NCBI RefSeq assembly: GCF_004087835.1
Contig: NZ_CP035119.1
Span: 1,860,001 to 1,924,000, forward strand
Direction: 5' to 3'
DNA: 64,000 nt
Source of the DNA: Halorussus pelagicus
GTDB taxonomy: Archaea > Halobacteriota > Halobacteria > Halobacteriales > Haladaptataceae
The translations under genes were made by a program, and so were the position numbers. Positions 18,575 to 26,722 of this stretch are shown here, piece by piece (positions within the stretch are counted from its first letter, which is position 1; each line of letters begins with the position of its first letter). Under the pieces are notes generated by a model. It did not search any database and was not told the DNA's origin. It saw only the letters and a list, made by a program, of their open reading frames with translations.

Positions 18575-18604
18575 TTCCTCGCGCGCCAGAAATCCGACGC
18601 CGCG

Positions 18605-18699
18605 AGAGTTCTGCCCAACGCATCCGCGAAACTCCTGCCCAACGTATCCGCGAAAATCCTGCCCAACGTATCCGCGAAACTCCTGCTGAACGCCTCTCG
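18605..18699. repeat. 24-bp tandem repeat, about four units
   Basis: Units of AAACTCCTGCCCAACGTATC plus CGCG: one degenerate (to 18628), two nearly exact (18629-18652, 18653-18676) and one decayed (18677-18699). They lie between the convergent stops of the PrsW-like gene and riboflavin synthase. The 24-bp period would encode an 8-residue repeat (TPAQRIRE) on the plus strand, but with no start signal or gene context I treat it as non-coding. Confidence 0.85.
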
Positions 18700-18709
18700 A
18701 TTCCGATTT

Positions 18710-19345
18710 TTAGCGCTCCGTCGCGCCGAGAATATCGGTCTCTCGCGTCTCGAACCCGGCGTCGTCGAGTAGGCGCTCGGCGTACTTCGCAATCACGTCC
18801 ACTTCGAGGTGAACCGAGTCGCCCACGGACTTCGCCGAGAGGTTCGTAATCGTCCGGGTCTCGGGGATGATTGCGACCGAGAAGCTGTTTTCGCCGCGCT
18901 CGGCGACAGTGAGGCTGATGCCGTCCACCGTGACCGACCCCTTGTCCACGACGTACTTGCCGAAGCCTTCGGGAATGGCGAACTCGTACTCCCAATCCTC
19001 GCCCACTTCGCGCACGTCCACGACTTCCGCGGTCGTATCGACGTGGCCCTGCACGACGTGGCCGTCGAAGCGCCCGTCGGCGGGCATCGCGCGTTCGAGG
19101 TTCACGGGGTCGCCCGCCTCGACTTTGCCGAGGTAGGTCTTGTTGACGGTTTCGCTGGCGAGGAACACCTCGAACCAGTCGTCGCCGAACTCCTCGACGG
19201 TGAGACAGACCCCGCTGACGCTGACGCTCTGGCCTCGGTCGAGGTCGCCCGTCACTTCCTCGCCCGCGATGCGAAGCCGACGCCCCTCGTCGGTCACTGT
19301 CACGTCCTCGATTTCGCCAGCTTCCTCAACGATTCCGGTAAACAT
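18710..19345 (-). CDS. ribE: Riboflavin synthase (alpha-type)
   Basis: 211 residues with two lumazine-binding repeats. MFTGIVEEAGEIEDV opens the first, with GVCLTVEEFGDDWFEVFLAS; the second has GHVVQGHVDTTAEVVD, GSVTVDGISLTVAERGENSF and VAIIPETRTITNLS. It converts two 6,7-dimethyl-8-ribityllumazine to riboflavin plus the pyrimidine. The size is that of bacterial-type RibE, as in haloarchaea. It stands alone here with no other rib gene. The end DILGATER is a slightly short tail. Confidence 0.93.
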   Translation of the reverse strand: MFTGIVEEAGEIEDVTVTDEGRRLRIAGEEVTGDLDRGQSVSVSGVCLTVEEFGDDWFEVFLASETVNKTYLGKVEAGDPVNLERAMPADGRFDGHVVQGHVDTTAEVVDVREVGEDWEYEFAIPEGFGKYVVDKGSVTVDGISLTVAERGENSFSVAIIPETRTITNLSAKSVGDSVHLEVDVIAKYAERLLDDAGFETRETDILGATER

Positions 19346-19476
19346 ATCGAATTTGTGGGTCCGGTCGGATGAAAAGGATTCCGGAGTCGAGAGTATCGCG
19401 CCTCGATATTCTCGCGGTGCCGTTTGTCGCAGCGTCCCCGCGGGCTTTTTGACGGCGCGCGCGAAAGCGCTACGTG

Positions 19477-19722
19477 ATGAACAAACCGGGCATCATCGGC
19501 ACGCTCCAACTCGCCGCGACCCTCGTGTTCGCGCTTCCGGTCGGCCTGCTCGGCGTCCAGTTCCTGCTCGACGGCGATACGCTCCTCGGCGGCGGGTTCG
19601 TCGTCGTGGCGGTCATGATGGTCGTGCTGGAGGAGTATCTGACGACACCGACCGACGTTCCGGGCACCGTCGCCCAGAAGACCCTCGGCAAAGTCGCAAA
19701 GACGCCCGACGACGAGGAGTGA
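19477..19722 (+). CDS. DUF7533-type small membrane protein
   Basis: 81 residues from ATG 19477 (a GTG lies directly before it). Two membrane segments (IIGTLQLAATLVFALPVGLL at 5-27 and GGGFVVVAVMMVVLEEYL at 38-55) are followed by a basic, then acidic tail (QKTLGKVAKTPDDEE). It resembles haloarchaeal DUF7533 proteins of unknown role. Divergent from ribE. Confidence 0.72.
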   Translation: MNKPGIIGTLQLAATLVFALPVGLLGVQFLLDGDTLLGGGFVVVAVMMVVLEEYLTTPTDVPGTVAQKTLGKVAKTPDDEE

Positions 19723-20001
19723 GACGCCGCGGCGCGCGGCTTCGGGGAGCACTCGGAGCGCGATTTCGCTCACGGCGGTTATTCTGTTGGCTTGCTACCA
19801 CGTATTATCCGCTGTGTTCACTGTCAACGCCGAGTCGATAGAACGACCGAACACTTCGAGGTTCACCACCATCAGTCCGGTTCCGACCCCATCCCACAGC
19901 ATATCTTCTGTTCGTCGGAGTGTCTGCGCGAGTATCTCCCCGAATAAAACTGGCAGTCCTTCTCGAAGTTGCCCGAATCCCCCCGTTAGTTCGGACCTCT
20001 C

Positions 20002-21828
20002 TCACTGTGCGGGCGGCTCTTCGACCTCTTCGAGTACGTCCGGGATGCCCTTGTCGTTGCGCTCGTTGTAGAGCAACACGTCGATGGGAAGCGTCGGCGC
20101 GCCGCCGACCAGATTCTCCATGACGACCAGTCGCTCGCGGGCGCGGGACATGCCGACGTAGAAGACGCGGCGCTCGTTGTCGGTCAGGGTCGGCACAGGG
20201 TCGGTCGTGGAAGTGAACTCCTCGCCGTCAACGGGACCGTCCACGGTTGCGGCCATCTGCTCGACCACCTTCTCGGTCAGGTCCGTGCCGACGAAGACGT
20301 GGTCGGCCTCGCGGCCCTTCGCGGAGTGGATAGTGCCGATGCGGACGCGGTCGGCAGGCATGTCCTCGTAGTCGCCGCCGAAGTAGGCCCGCATCGAGTT
20401 CTTCTGGAAACTCGTGACCTTCCGGACCATGTCGGCCGCGGAGGCCGGGCCGGGCATGAACGGCGCGAAGTCGGTCACGAACTCGGGTTCGACCTCTATC
20501 TCCGCGAGGTCGTCGGTGTCGGCCTCCTCCTTGCGCTCGTCGATGGCGTCGAAGAGGTCGTCGCGCTCGTTGGTGCCGAACGCCGAGTCCTGAAGCATGT
20601 CGGCCAGTCGTCGGGCCTGCAGGCCCGTAATCGGCTTCTCGGCGTCGATGTTTTCGACCGCGCCCACGTACTGCTGGAGGCGGTCGGTCCACATCCGCTG
20701 GTCGGTCAGGCACTTGAACGGGATGCCCTCGTCGATGAACTCGTCGATGAACCGGAACATCTGGTAGCGCGCCCGGAACAGCAACATGAGGGTGCCGTCG
20801 TGTTCCTCGATGGTGTACCGGACGTTCCGGACGAGTTCGAGCATCGAGGGGCTATCGACCTGCTCGACGGTGCCACCCTGCTTGCGCGGCGAGAGGTTCT
20901 TCTCTTGGCGCTTGTCGATGTGGTGGACCTCCTGTTGGACGACGCGTAGAATCTCGGAGGGGAGTCGGTGGGAGGTGTCCAAAATCACGTCGTTACCGCC
21001 CTCTTCGAGGAGCAGGCCGGGGTCGGCACCCTGCCACGCGTAGACGACCTGATCGTCGTCGCCCGCGATGAGGACCTGCTCCATGTGGGGTTTCCACTCC
21101 TCGTACACGTCGTACTGGAGGCTGGTGATGTCCTGAAACTCGTCGATGACCAGATACTCGACGTTCGGGAGGAGCGACCGCTGGCGCACGCGCTGAAGCA
21201 TGTCTGCGAACCCGACCAGGTCGTTCTCGCCCTTGTGATTTCGCCACCCGCGGATGGCCTCGGGAACGTCGAGTCGGTCGTCGTCGCTGGGCCACGTCGG
21301 CGTGTACTTGTTCCCCTCTTGGGCGTTCTCGTCTATCTCTGGCGGCAGGCGGACCTCCTCGTCGTTCCACTGGAAGGGCACGTCGTACCAGTCGGACACG
21401 TCGCGGCGGGTCCGCTGAAGCCACTGGCTCGTGGCGATAATCTTGTTGCCGAGCGTGGTCGAGCGCGCGGTTCGACGGCCCGCGCCGCTGTACTCGTCTT
21501 CGAACTCGATGCCGAAGTCCTCACAGAACTCCTTTTTGTCGGACTCGCCGACCACGTCGTTTCGGGAGAGGTCCAGCAGTTCGTAGGCTTTCGCGTGCAT
21601 CGTGCAGACCGACCCCTGAAGCGAACGGGGGTTGAGGTCGCGGCGCTCGGCGAGACGCTCTCGAACCTCGTTGGCGGCCGCGCGCGTGTACGAGACCAGC
21701 AGAATATCGTTGACGCCGACGCCGTCTTGGTCGAGGAGCGCTTCGACCCTGTCGAGCAGTTCGGTGGTCTTCCCACTACCCGGCCCACCGAACAGACGGG
21801 TCACTCGCTCCTCCGTTTCTTGACTCAT
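20002..21828 (-). CDS. UvrD/Rep-family ATP-dependent DNA helicase
   Basis: 608 residues from ATG 21828 (MSQETEERVTRLFGGPGSGK). Superfamily 1A motifs: Walker A GGPGSGKTTELLDR, motif Ia SYTRAAANEVRERLAER, Walker B YLVIDEFQDITSLQ, motif III AGDDDQVVYAWQGADPGLLL, and C-terminal IGTIHSAKGREADHVFVGTD and RVFYVGMSRARERLVV. It should be a 3'-5' helicase of DNA repair. It is shorter than bacterial UvrD. The frame is open again for about 60 codons after the stop at 20002 (see findings). Confidence 0.93.
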   Translation of the reverse strand: MSQETEERVTRLFGGPGSGKTTELLDRVEALLDQDGVGVNDILLVSYTRAAANEVRERLAERRDLNPRSLQGSVCTMHAKAYELLDLSRNDVVGESDKKEFCEDFGIEFEDEYSGAGRRTARSTTLGNKIIATSQWLQRTRRDVSDWYDVPFQWNDEEVRLPPEIDENAQEGNKYTPTWPSDDDRLDVPEAIRGWRNHKGENDLVGFADMLQRVRQRSLLPNVEYLVIDEFQDITSLQYDVYEEWKPHMEQVLIAGDDDQVVYAWQGADPGLLLEEGGNDVILDTSHRLPSEILRVVQQEVHHIDKRQEKNLSPRKQGGTVEQVDSPSMLELVRNVRYTIEEHDGTLMLLFRARYQMFRFIDEFIDEGIPFKCLTDQRMWTDRLQQYVGAVENIDAEKPITGLQARRLADMLQDSAFGTNERDDLFDAIDERKEEADTDDLAEIEVEPEFVTDFAPFMPGPASAADMVRKVTSFQKNSMRAYFGGDYEDMPADRVRIGTIHSAKGREADHVFVGTDLTEKVVEQMAATVDGPVDGEEFTSTTDPVPTLTDNERRVFYVGMSRARERLVVMENLVGGAPTLPIDVLLYNERNDKGIPDVLEEVEEPPAQ

Positions 21829-21947
21829 TACCACAATCCCATGTCCCCCGTACTCATAAAGGGACGTGAATCGGTTCGGCCGCCGAACCCGCCTCCAGCG
21901 TCGCTACTGTTGGGCGTCGTTCGACGGAGGAGAGCGACGAAAACGAG

Positions 21948-22109
21948 TTAGGAGGTGTTGCGCGGCGACCGTGCCTCGCGCACTTCGCTGCCGTCCCGAA
22001 TCTTGTCCTCGCACTCGGGGCAGACTCGCGGGTCGTCTACCTCGCGCGGTGTGAACACTCGCGCGTACGCTTCGGTCACGAACGAACCGCAGTTCTGGCA
22101 CTCAGGCAT
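21948..22109 (-). CDS. DUF7563-type small zinc-finger protein (53 aa)
   Basis: MPECQNCGSFVTEAYARVF, then PREVDDPRVCPECEDKIRDG and a basic tail. The two motifs CxxC (4-7) and CPEC (32-35) form one zinc site, as in the haloarchaeal DUF7563 family. The real frame differs from the longer overlapping frames here and is recognised by its motif and codon use. Function unknown. Confidence 0.85.
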   Translation of the reverse strand: MPECQNCGSFVTEAYARVFTPREVDDPRVCPECEDKIRDGSEVREARSPRNTS

Positions 22110-22356
22110 TTCTCTTCTTCCACTACTGAAATCTTACACTATATTTCTATCGACACCGAACGCGACATCCCGTTGCTCCGACTAAGCGGCTCTTACCGCC
22201 AAACGTCGGTTCTCAGCTAGTCGTACAGTAATTTTATACTTCGGTTGTTCCGACTCGTTGGACGCTGGCGACCCTTTGTGCATCGGATTTTCTGGCACCG
22301 ACAACGGCGCTATCACTCACGACGACGCTATCGCTCGGCGTCTCGCACAATAGGCA

Positions 22357-22485
22357 TTACCCGAGCAGTCTCATTAGGACGCCGACGCCGATGGTAAGCA
22401 GGCCCAGAACCGTCGCAATCGGCGGGACGGGCACGAACAGCAGGACGACTCCCGCGAGGACGACGAGCGTCGAAATTCGGACCAT
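22357..22485 (-). CDS. Small two-helix membrane protein (42 aa)
   Basis: From ATG 22485: MVRISTLVVLAGVVLLFVPV, then PPIATVLGLLTIGVGVLMRL. Two hydrophobic helices are joined by a PVPPI turn, a frequent pattern in very small haloarchaeal membrane proteins. The frame extends 90 nt upstream, but that part lacks membrane or domain character. Function unknown. Confidence 0.65.
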   Translation of the reverse strand: MVRISTLVVLAGVVLLFVPVPPIATVLGLLTIGVGVLMRLLG

Positions 22486-22579
22486 GCGCTCGCCACGACT
22501 CGGAGTCGGAAAGCGATTGTCACGGTCTTCGCCGGGTCGCGCGCCGAAAAAAGAGTTAGTCGTCGGGAACGACACGCTG

Positions 22580-22654
22580 CACCGATCAGGGAGACGGCGA
22601 GTCTACAGGCGGGGCAGGCCAAGTGCCTCGGGGCTTGACCCCGAGGCGGTTCAC
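22580..22654 (+). mobile_element. Probable solo right end of an IS200/IS605 (TnpB-type) element
   Basis: A perfect 9-bp hairpin, GCCTCGGGG (22625-22633), loop CTTGA, CCCCGAGGC (22639-22647), is followed by GG and TTCAC (22650-22654). Haloarchaeal IS605/TnpB elements typically end with such a hairpin plus TTCAC. Upstream GGCGGGGCAGGCCAAGTG also looks like the end of that scaffold. No tnpA or tnpB frame remains. The end coincides with the stop codon of the neighbouring zinc-finger gene. The left limit is a guess. Assignment is from pattern memory, not a search. Confidence 0.5.
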
Positions 22655-22827
22655 GGTCGCCAACCGCACACCGAACACTCGCTCGCGGACGTATCGTGAA
22701 GCCCGCTACACTCCGGACACTGTTTCTTGTTATAGTTCTCCTGCCACCCGACTGTCTCCGTTTCGTGGCCACGCTCGGACAGGAATTCGTCGAAAACGTC
22801 GTCGTCGCCGGTCGGTGCGGTCGCCAT
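22651..22827 (-). CDS. HVO_0416-type small zinc-finger protein (58 aa)
   Basis: From ATG 22827: MATAPTGDDDVFDEFLSERG, ending KKQCPECSGLHDTSASECSVCGWRP. Two CPxC/CxxCG knuckles form a single zinc site at the C-terminus, as in the haloarchaeal HVO_0416 family. It is preceded by AT-rich DNA (GTATAAAACC reading toward the upstream gene). Its TGA overlaps the TTCAC end of the presumed IS605 remnant. Function unknown. Confidence 0.82.
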   Translation of the reverse strand: MATAPTGDDDVFDEFLSERGHETETVGWQENYNKKQCPECSGLHDTSASECSVCGWRP

Positions 22828-22999
22828 ACATGGTATGATAATGCACACCAGTATAAAACCGTGTCGGTGTAACAGTTAGCGTACCAACGTTTCGAAACGG
22901 CGTACTTCCCGCGTAGCGAACCCTCTCACGTCGAGTAGGCCGAGCTTAACCGCCAAAACCGGGAGAAACAGCGCGAACTGGGGAGAGTGACGGCGACGA

Positions 23000-23668
23000 C
23001 TACTCGAATTTGACGCCCACGTCGTGCATCCCTTCGTTCTCCATTGCGAGGTTGATGAGCAAGGGCGTCAGACTCTCGACCTCGGTCGCGTTGGCGATTC
23101 CGCCCGCCTTCAGCGCGCGCAGGCCCTCTATTTGGTCGGCCAGTTGGACGACCGTCTCGATTGCGTCATCGTCGTCGCCAACGACCAGCGTGTCGAGGTC
23201 CAGTTCTACGTCGAGGTTAGCGAGGCGGTCCGCCGAGAGATTGTGGAAGGCCCCGACCACGGGGACGCCCTCGGGCGCGGCGTCGGCGACCAGTCGCGTG
23301 ACGCTCCCGGCCTTCGGGGGCTTGTAGTGAAAGCCCTCGTCGTCGCGGTCCATCCCGACCGCGGGCGAGACCAGTACGTCGGCGTCCTCGATGCGGTCGG
23401 CGACCTCCGCCACGAGGTCGCGGGCGTGGAACGCGGGCACCGCCAGCACCACTACGTCCGCGCGGTCGGCCGCCATCTCGTTGGCGAACCCCTTGACCTC
23501 GCGTTCGACGCCGACGCTGGCGAGTTCGGTCTCGTACTCTTCGGCCTTCCCGCGGGCCTTCTCGGGGTCGCGCGAGCCGAGTAGAATCTCGTGATTGGTG
23601 TCTCGCGCCCACCGGAGCGCGAGGGCCTGTCCGATGTCGCCGGTCCCGCCGAGCAGTGCGATTCGCAT
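23000..23668 (-). CDS. npdG: F420H2:NADP oxidoreductase (NADPH-dependent F420 reductase)
   Basis: 222 residues from ATG 23668 (MRIALLGGTGDIGQALALRW). GxGxxG-type NADP site at 7-13, then LGSRDPEKARGKAEEY (NADP phosphate recognition), VVVLAVPAFHARDLV and a C-terminal KAGGIANATEVESLTPLLIN, all typical of Fno/NpdG. It moves hydride between F420 and NADP in the cytoplasm. The longer upstream frame is not family-like. Confidence 0.92.
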   Translation of the reverse strand: MRIALLGGTGDIGQALALRWARDTNHEILLGSRDPEKARGKAEEYETELASVGVEREVKGFANEMAADRADVVVLAVPAFHARDLVAEVADRIEDADVLVSPAVGMDRDDEGFHYKPPKAGSVTRLVADAAPEGVPVVGAFHNLSADRLANLDVELDLDTLVVGDDDDAIETVVQLADQIEGLRALKAGGIANATEVESLTPLLINLAMENEGMHDVGVKFE

Positions 23669-23693
23669 ACCGTATTGTCGGGTCGGGGACCGA

Positions 23694-24110
23694 TTAAACG
23701 TTCCCACTCCGCCCGCTCTCGCCTCCGAGCGTGGCCCGAATCCGGTCGTACCCGGCCCGGTCGGCCGCCCGCCGACCCAGACGGATGCCGACCAGTACCG
23801 ACCCGGCCCGCCCGACCGTCCCGGCGGCCGAGTCCGGCCCGGCGACGACGCCGACCGCCTCCATCCCGAGGTAGGCGACGACGAACATCGTCAGGAAAAA
23901 CAGCGTCAGGCGACCCGCGCCGTCGCTCGGGAACCCGGCCACTTCCCCGCCCACGTACCAGTGAGCTATCGGGAGTCCAGCGACCGACGCGCCGACGACG
24001 TAGGGGTGTATCCGGGTCGGGTTCGGCGCGAGGAGTGCCCCGAGGAGATACGCGAGGAACCCGCCAACGGCGACCGTCCAGACCCATCGCTCGACGGTTT
24101 GGAGGGTCAC
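23694..24110 (-). CDS. Hypothetical membrane protein (138 aa)
   Basis: GTG start at 24110 overlaps the stop of the upstream gene (GTGA), so the pair is translationally coupled. Three or four hydrophobic segments (WVWTVAVGGFLAYLLGALLA, VVGASVAGLPIAHWYVGG, LTLFFLTMFVVAYLGMEAV) are followed by a basic C-terminus. No family recognised. Confidence 0.7.
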   Translation of the reverse strand: MTLQTVERWVWTVAVGGFLAYLLGALLAPNPTRIHPYVVGASVAGLPIAHWYVGGEVAGFPSDGAGRLTLFFLTMFVVAYLGMEAVGVVAGPDSAAGTVGRAGSVLVGIRLGRRAADRAGYDRIRATLGGESGRSGNV

Positions 24111-24481
24111 GAGTCGCTCGCGTCCCCAGTCCTGCGGAGTCGCGCCAGTCCGCCGAAGTACGCCACCCACACGGCGAACGCGACGCCTGCCAGCGTGAGC
24201 GCGGTACGACCGCCGGAGGTGGTTTCGAGACCGACGGCGAACGAGACTGCTTGCCACGCGAGACTGAGGGTAACTAAACTGCCGACGAACCGGAGGTAGC
24301 GACGCCACCACGGACTGACCGACTGGTCGCCGTACAGCCAGAGCGCCGACACCGCGACGAGGAACGTCGGGACGACGTACAACACCTGCGTGAACGGGTC
24401 GGGCGGAGAGAGAAGCGCGCCGGAGATGAACGAGACGACGAGCGCGTCCGCGGCCGTCGCCCCGAGTCGAGACCAATCCAT
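24107..24481 (-). CDS. Hypothetical four-helix membrane protein (124 aa)
   Basis: MDWSRLGATAADALVVSFIS begins the first of about four membrane segments (VVSFISGALL, VLYVVPTFLVAVSALWLYG, FVGSLVTLSLAWQAVSFAV, LTLAGVAFAVWVAYFGGLA). It is co-transcribed with the next gene by a 4-bp overlap. I do not recognise a family; the two may form one membrane complex (inference). Confidence 0.7.
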   Translation of the reverse strand: MDWSRLGATAADALVVSFISGALLSPPDPFTQVLYVVPTFLVAVSALWLYGDQSVSPWWRRYLRFVGSLVTLSLAWQAVSFAVGLETTSGGRTALTLAGVAFAVWVAYFGGLARLRRTGDASDS

Positions 24482-24517
24482 ATCCGAACAACCGACGACG
24501 CGGAAATAAAGTTCCCG

Positions 24518-25453
24518 CTACGCCAGCAGGTCCGGCAGGTCGTTCACGGAGTCGATGACCGCGTCCGCGCCCGCTTCCTCGTACTTCCGGCGGCCCGACT
24601 CTCCGGTCAGGCCGCCCGTCAGGACTCCGACGCCGACGTACTCGCGGTCGGGGTCGGCCTCGGCGGCGTTTCGCGCGGTCTTCACGTCGTCTAGGGTGTC
24701 GCCGACGAAGACGACTGAATCGACATCATCAGAGTGCGTCTGATTGCTCGAAGCGCCGTGCGCTTCGGCGTTGAATCGCTCGGCCAGCGTGACCAGCGCG
24801 CGGGGATGAGGCTTGCCCTCCTCCCAGTCGTCCATCGTGAACCGCCGGTCGTCGGGCACGTCGAGACCCGCCCGGCGCTGGGCGATGTCGGCCTCGTCGG
24901 CCGGGCGGCCGGTGACGATTCCGAGAGGGTAGTCCGCGAGCGCGTCCAGCGTCTCGGCGTCGAGGATGACCGGTTCGTCGTGGATGAACCCCGGTTCGTC
25001 GAGGTCCGGGTCGCTCCCCTCGATGTCGGCGTAGAGGTCCGCGCCGAGGTAGAGTTGCTGGAACACCTCGCGCAGGCGCTCGGGGTCCCAGTCGCCCCGT
25101 GCGCGCTCGCGGGCCGCCGCGTCGAGCGCGTCGTCCACGACCGCTTCGGCGGCATCGAGACCGTCGGCGGACTCGGCGTCGTCGCTCTCGGCCCGGCGCT
25201 CGGCGATTCGGTCGGTGAAGGCGTCCACCTTGAGGGCGAGTCCTTCCCGGCGCGCGAGGACGAACAGCGCGGCGGCGTCGGTCAGTTCCCAGTCGTTGTT
25301 GAACCCGCCAGCGTCCTTGAACGCCTGAATCTCGGCCTTCTCGATGGTGTCGCTGTGAACGCGCTCGATGGACTCCACGATGGCCCGTCGGTAGGAGTCG
25401 GCCACGTCCACGACCACGCCGTCGATGTCCAGCACGACCGCGTCTGCTTGCAT
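24518..25453 (-). CDS. HAD superfamily IA hydrolase (TIGR01548 type)
   Basis: 311 residues. HAD motif [15 protein letters not shown] at 9-22 (nucleophile Asp), a helical cap at 30-140, motif [19 protein letters not shown] and GKPHP, motif [22 protein letters not shown]. The cap carries an acidic low-complexity insert ([18 protein letters not shown]) typical of halophiles. The TIGR01548 subfamily has no proven substrate. Monocistronic. Confidence 0.88.
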   Translation of the reverse strand: MQADAVVLDIDGVVVDVADSYRRAIVESIERVHSDTIEKAEIQAFKDAGGFNNDWELTDAAALFVLARREGLALKVDAFTDRIAERRAESDDAESADGLDAAEAVVDDALDAAARERARGDWDPERLREVFQQLYLGADLYADIEGSDPDLDEPGFIHDEPVILDAETLDALADYPLGIVTGRPADEADIAQRRAGLDVPDDRRFTMDDWEEGKPHPRALVTLAERFNAEAHGASSNQTHSDDVDSVVFVGDTLDDVKTARNAAEADPDREYVGVGVLTGGLTGESGRRKYEEAGADAVIDSVNDLPDLLA

Positions 25454-25523
25454 GCGTTGGGGTAGTGAACCGGCGTTGAAGGGGCTTTCGACGGAGATTG
25501 ACGGGAACGCGCCTCGGCCGCGC

Positions 25524-25807
25524 TCAGTCGGATTCGCGCGCGCCCTTCCACTGGGCGACGTGCGTGAGCGTCACCAACCCGAGACTGCCCGCGATATTTT
25601 CGGCCGTGACGACGAGCGTCGTCGCAGCCAGCGTCCCGAGACCGATGTTCGCGCCCAAGAAGACGCCGAACGCGACGATGCCGAAGACGACGGTGACCCC
25701 GCGATAAAACTGGTCGAGACGAGTTCGAGCGTCGATTGGTCGAGTCGGCGCTCGCCCTCTGCGACCGCTCGCTCGAAGATTTCCTCGGGGTCGGGCGCGA
25801 CGGTCAC
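25524..25807 (-). pseudogene. Decayed formate/nitrite transporter (FNT) family gene
   Basis: The start (MTVAPDPEEIFERAVAEGER, ELVSTSFIAG) matches the N-terminus of haloarchaeal FNT/YfdC-like channels. After a GGGG run at about 25696-25700 the frame shifts by one base. It then reads VTVVFGIVAFGVFLGANIGL and [19 protein letters not shown], ending WKGARESD, which matches the extreme C-terminus of the same family. About 170 residues of the middle are gone and the parts are joined at a shared FG/FLG motif. So it shows one internal deletion plus one frameshift. The product cannot be a channel. Confidence 0.75.
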
Positions 25808-25902
25808 AGAAAATGGTCGGTCGGTGCGACGTTAAACCTCGTGGCAGTAGAACCTCTCGAGGGGAGACCCACCGTATCGCTGGTCAGACGCTCTCGTCGT
25901 CA

Positions 25903-26250
25903 CTATGTCGTGACGCACGCCGTCAGTTGCTCCTCGACGACCCATCCGCTCGGGGAGGCGTCGTTCCAGATGACGTAGGCCCACACCGTCCCGTCGAGGG
26001 TCTGGCAGACCTTATCGACGCGGCCCTTCTCGTAGTTCTGGACTTTCCCCACGAGGTCCTCCTCCGTGCCGCCGCACTCGCTGAACACGAGTGCCGCGCC
26101 GTTGCTCCCGTCGGCGTAGACACATTGGCCGCTGGAGACGCCGTCGGTCGTCACGGCGCTCGCCGACCCCGCGAGCGAAGCGACGCCGAGCGCGCCGCCG
26201 ATACTTCGAAGGACGGTACGTCGAGTCTCTGCTCCGCTATCGTTGAACAT
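25903..26250 (-). CDS. Small Tat-exported protein with SH3-like domain (115 aa)
   Basis: MFNDSGAETRRTVLRSIGGA is a twin-arginine signal (RRTVLRSIGG; cleavage near SASA-V). The mature part has an SH3b-like pattern, NYEKGRVDKVCQTLDGTVWA then YVIWNDASPSGWVVEEQLT, and three Cys (CVYADG, SECGG, LTACVTT plus KVCQT) that could pair. It is likely an extracellular protein; partner unknown. Confidence 0.65.
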   Translation of the reverse strand: MFNDSGAETRRTVLRSIGGALGVASLAGSASAVTTDGVSSGQCVYADGSNGAALVFSECGGTEEDLVGKVQNYEKGRVDKVCQTLDGTVWAYVIWNDASPSGWVVEEQLTACVTT

Positions 26251-26293
26251 TGCGTCCGAAGCATTATTATTTTCAAAACTTATTCTTTTGCAT

Positions 26294-26683
26294 TTAATCC
26301 CGCGCCACGAAGATGGTCTCGCCGGGCACCGTCTCGCGCTCGACTGGGACCGCGGGCGGGTCGCCGCCCAACGTCGTGAACAGGAACGCGGCGTCGTGGC
26401 GGCGGGCCGCGTCGAGGACCGGCCGGTGCAACTCGGGCGGGAGATTCAGCGCGTAGACGGCGTCGGCGTCGCGGTAGAGCGCGGGGTCGGGGTCGAGAAC
26501 GTCGTCCTCCGCGAACGCGACGTTCGCGGGAACCTCGCGGGGATAGATGTCGGTCGCGGTCACGGTTTTTCCGGCGTCGGCGAGCGCGGCGGCCACGTCG
26601 GTCCGCTCGCCGATACCAACCTCTACGAGGCGTTCGAAGTCGGACAATCGGGCGACGATAGCACGACGGGTTCGGGGGCGCAC
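26294..26683 (-). CDS. UPF0146 family protein (SAM-methyltransferase-like fold)
   Basis: 129 residues from GTG 26683 (VRPRTRRAIVARLSDFERLV). The VEVGIGERTDVAAALADAG, VTATDIYPREVP, FAEDDVLDPDPALYRDADAV and YALNLPPELHRPVLDAARRH blocks match UPF0146, a truncated Rossmann methyltransferase-like family of archaea with no known reaction. Divergent from amzA, with only 39 bp between start codons, so they share a promoter region. Confidence 0.82.
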   Translation of the reverse strand: MRPRTRRAIVARLSDFERLVEVGIGERTDVAAALADAGKTVTATDIYPREVPANVAFAEDDVLDPDPALYRDADAVYALNLPPELHRPVLDAARRHDAAFLFTTLGGDPPAVPVERETVPGETIFVARD

Positions 26684-26722
26684 GGCGGGAAGTTTATGGG
26701 TCGGTCCCGCATAGTGTTTGCC

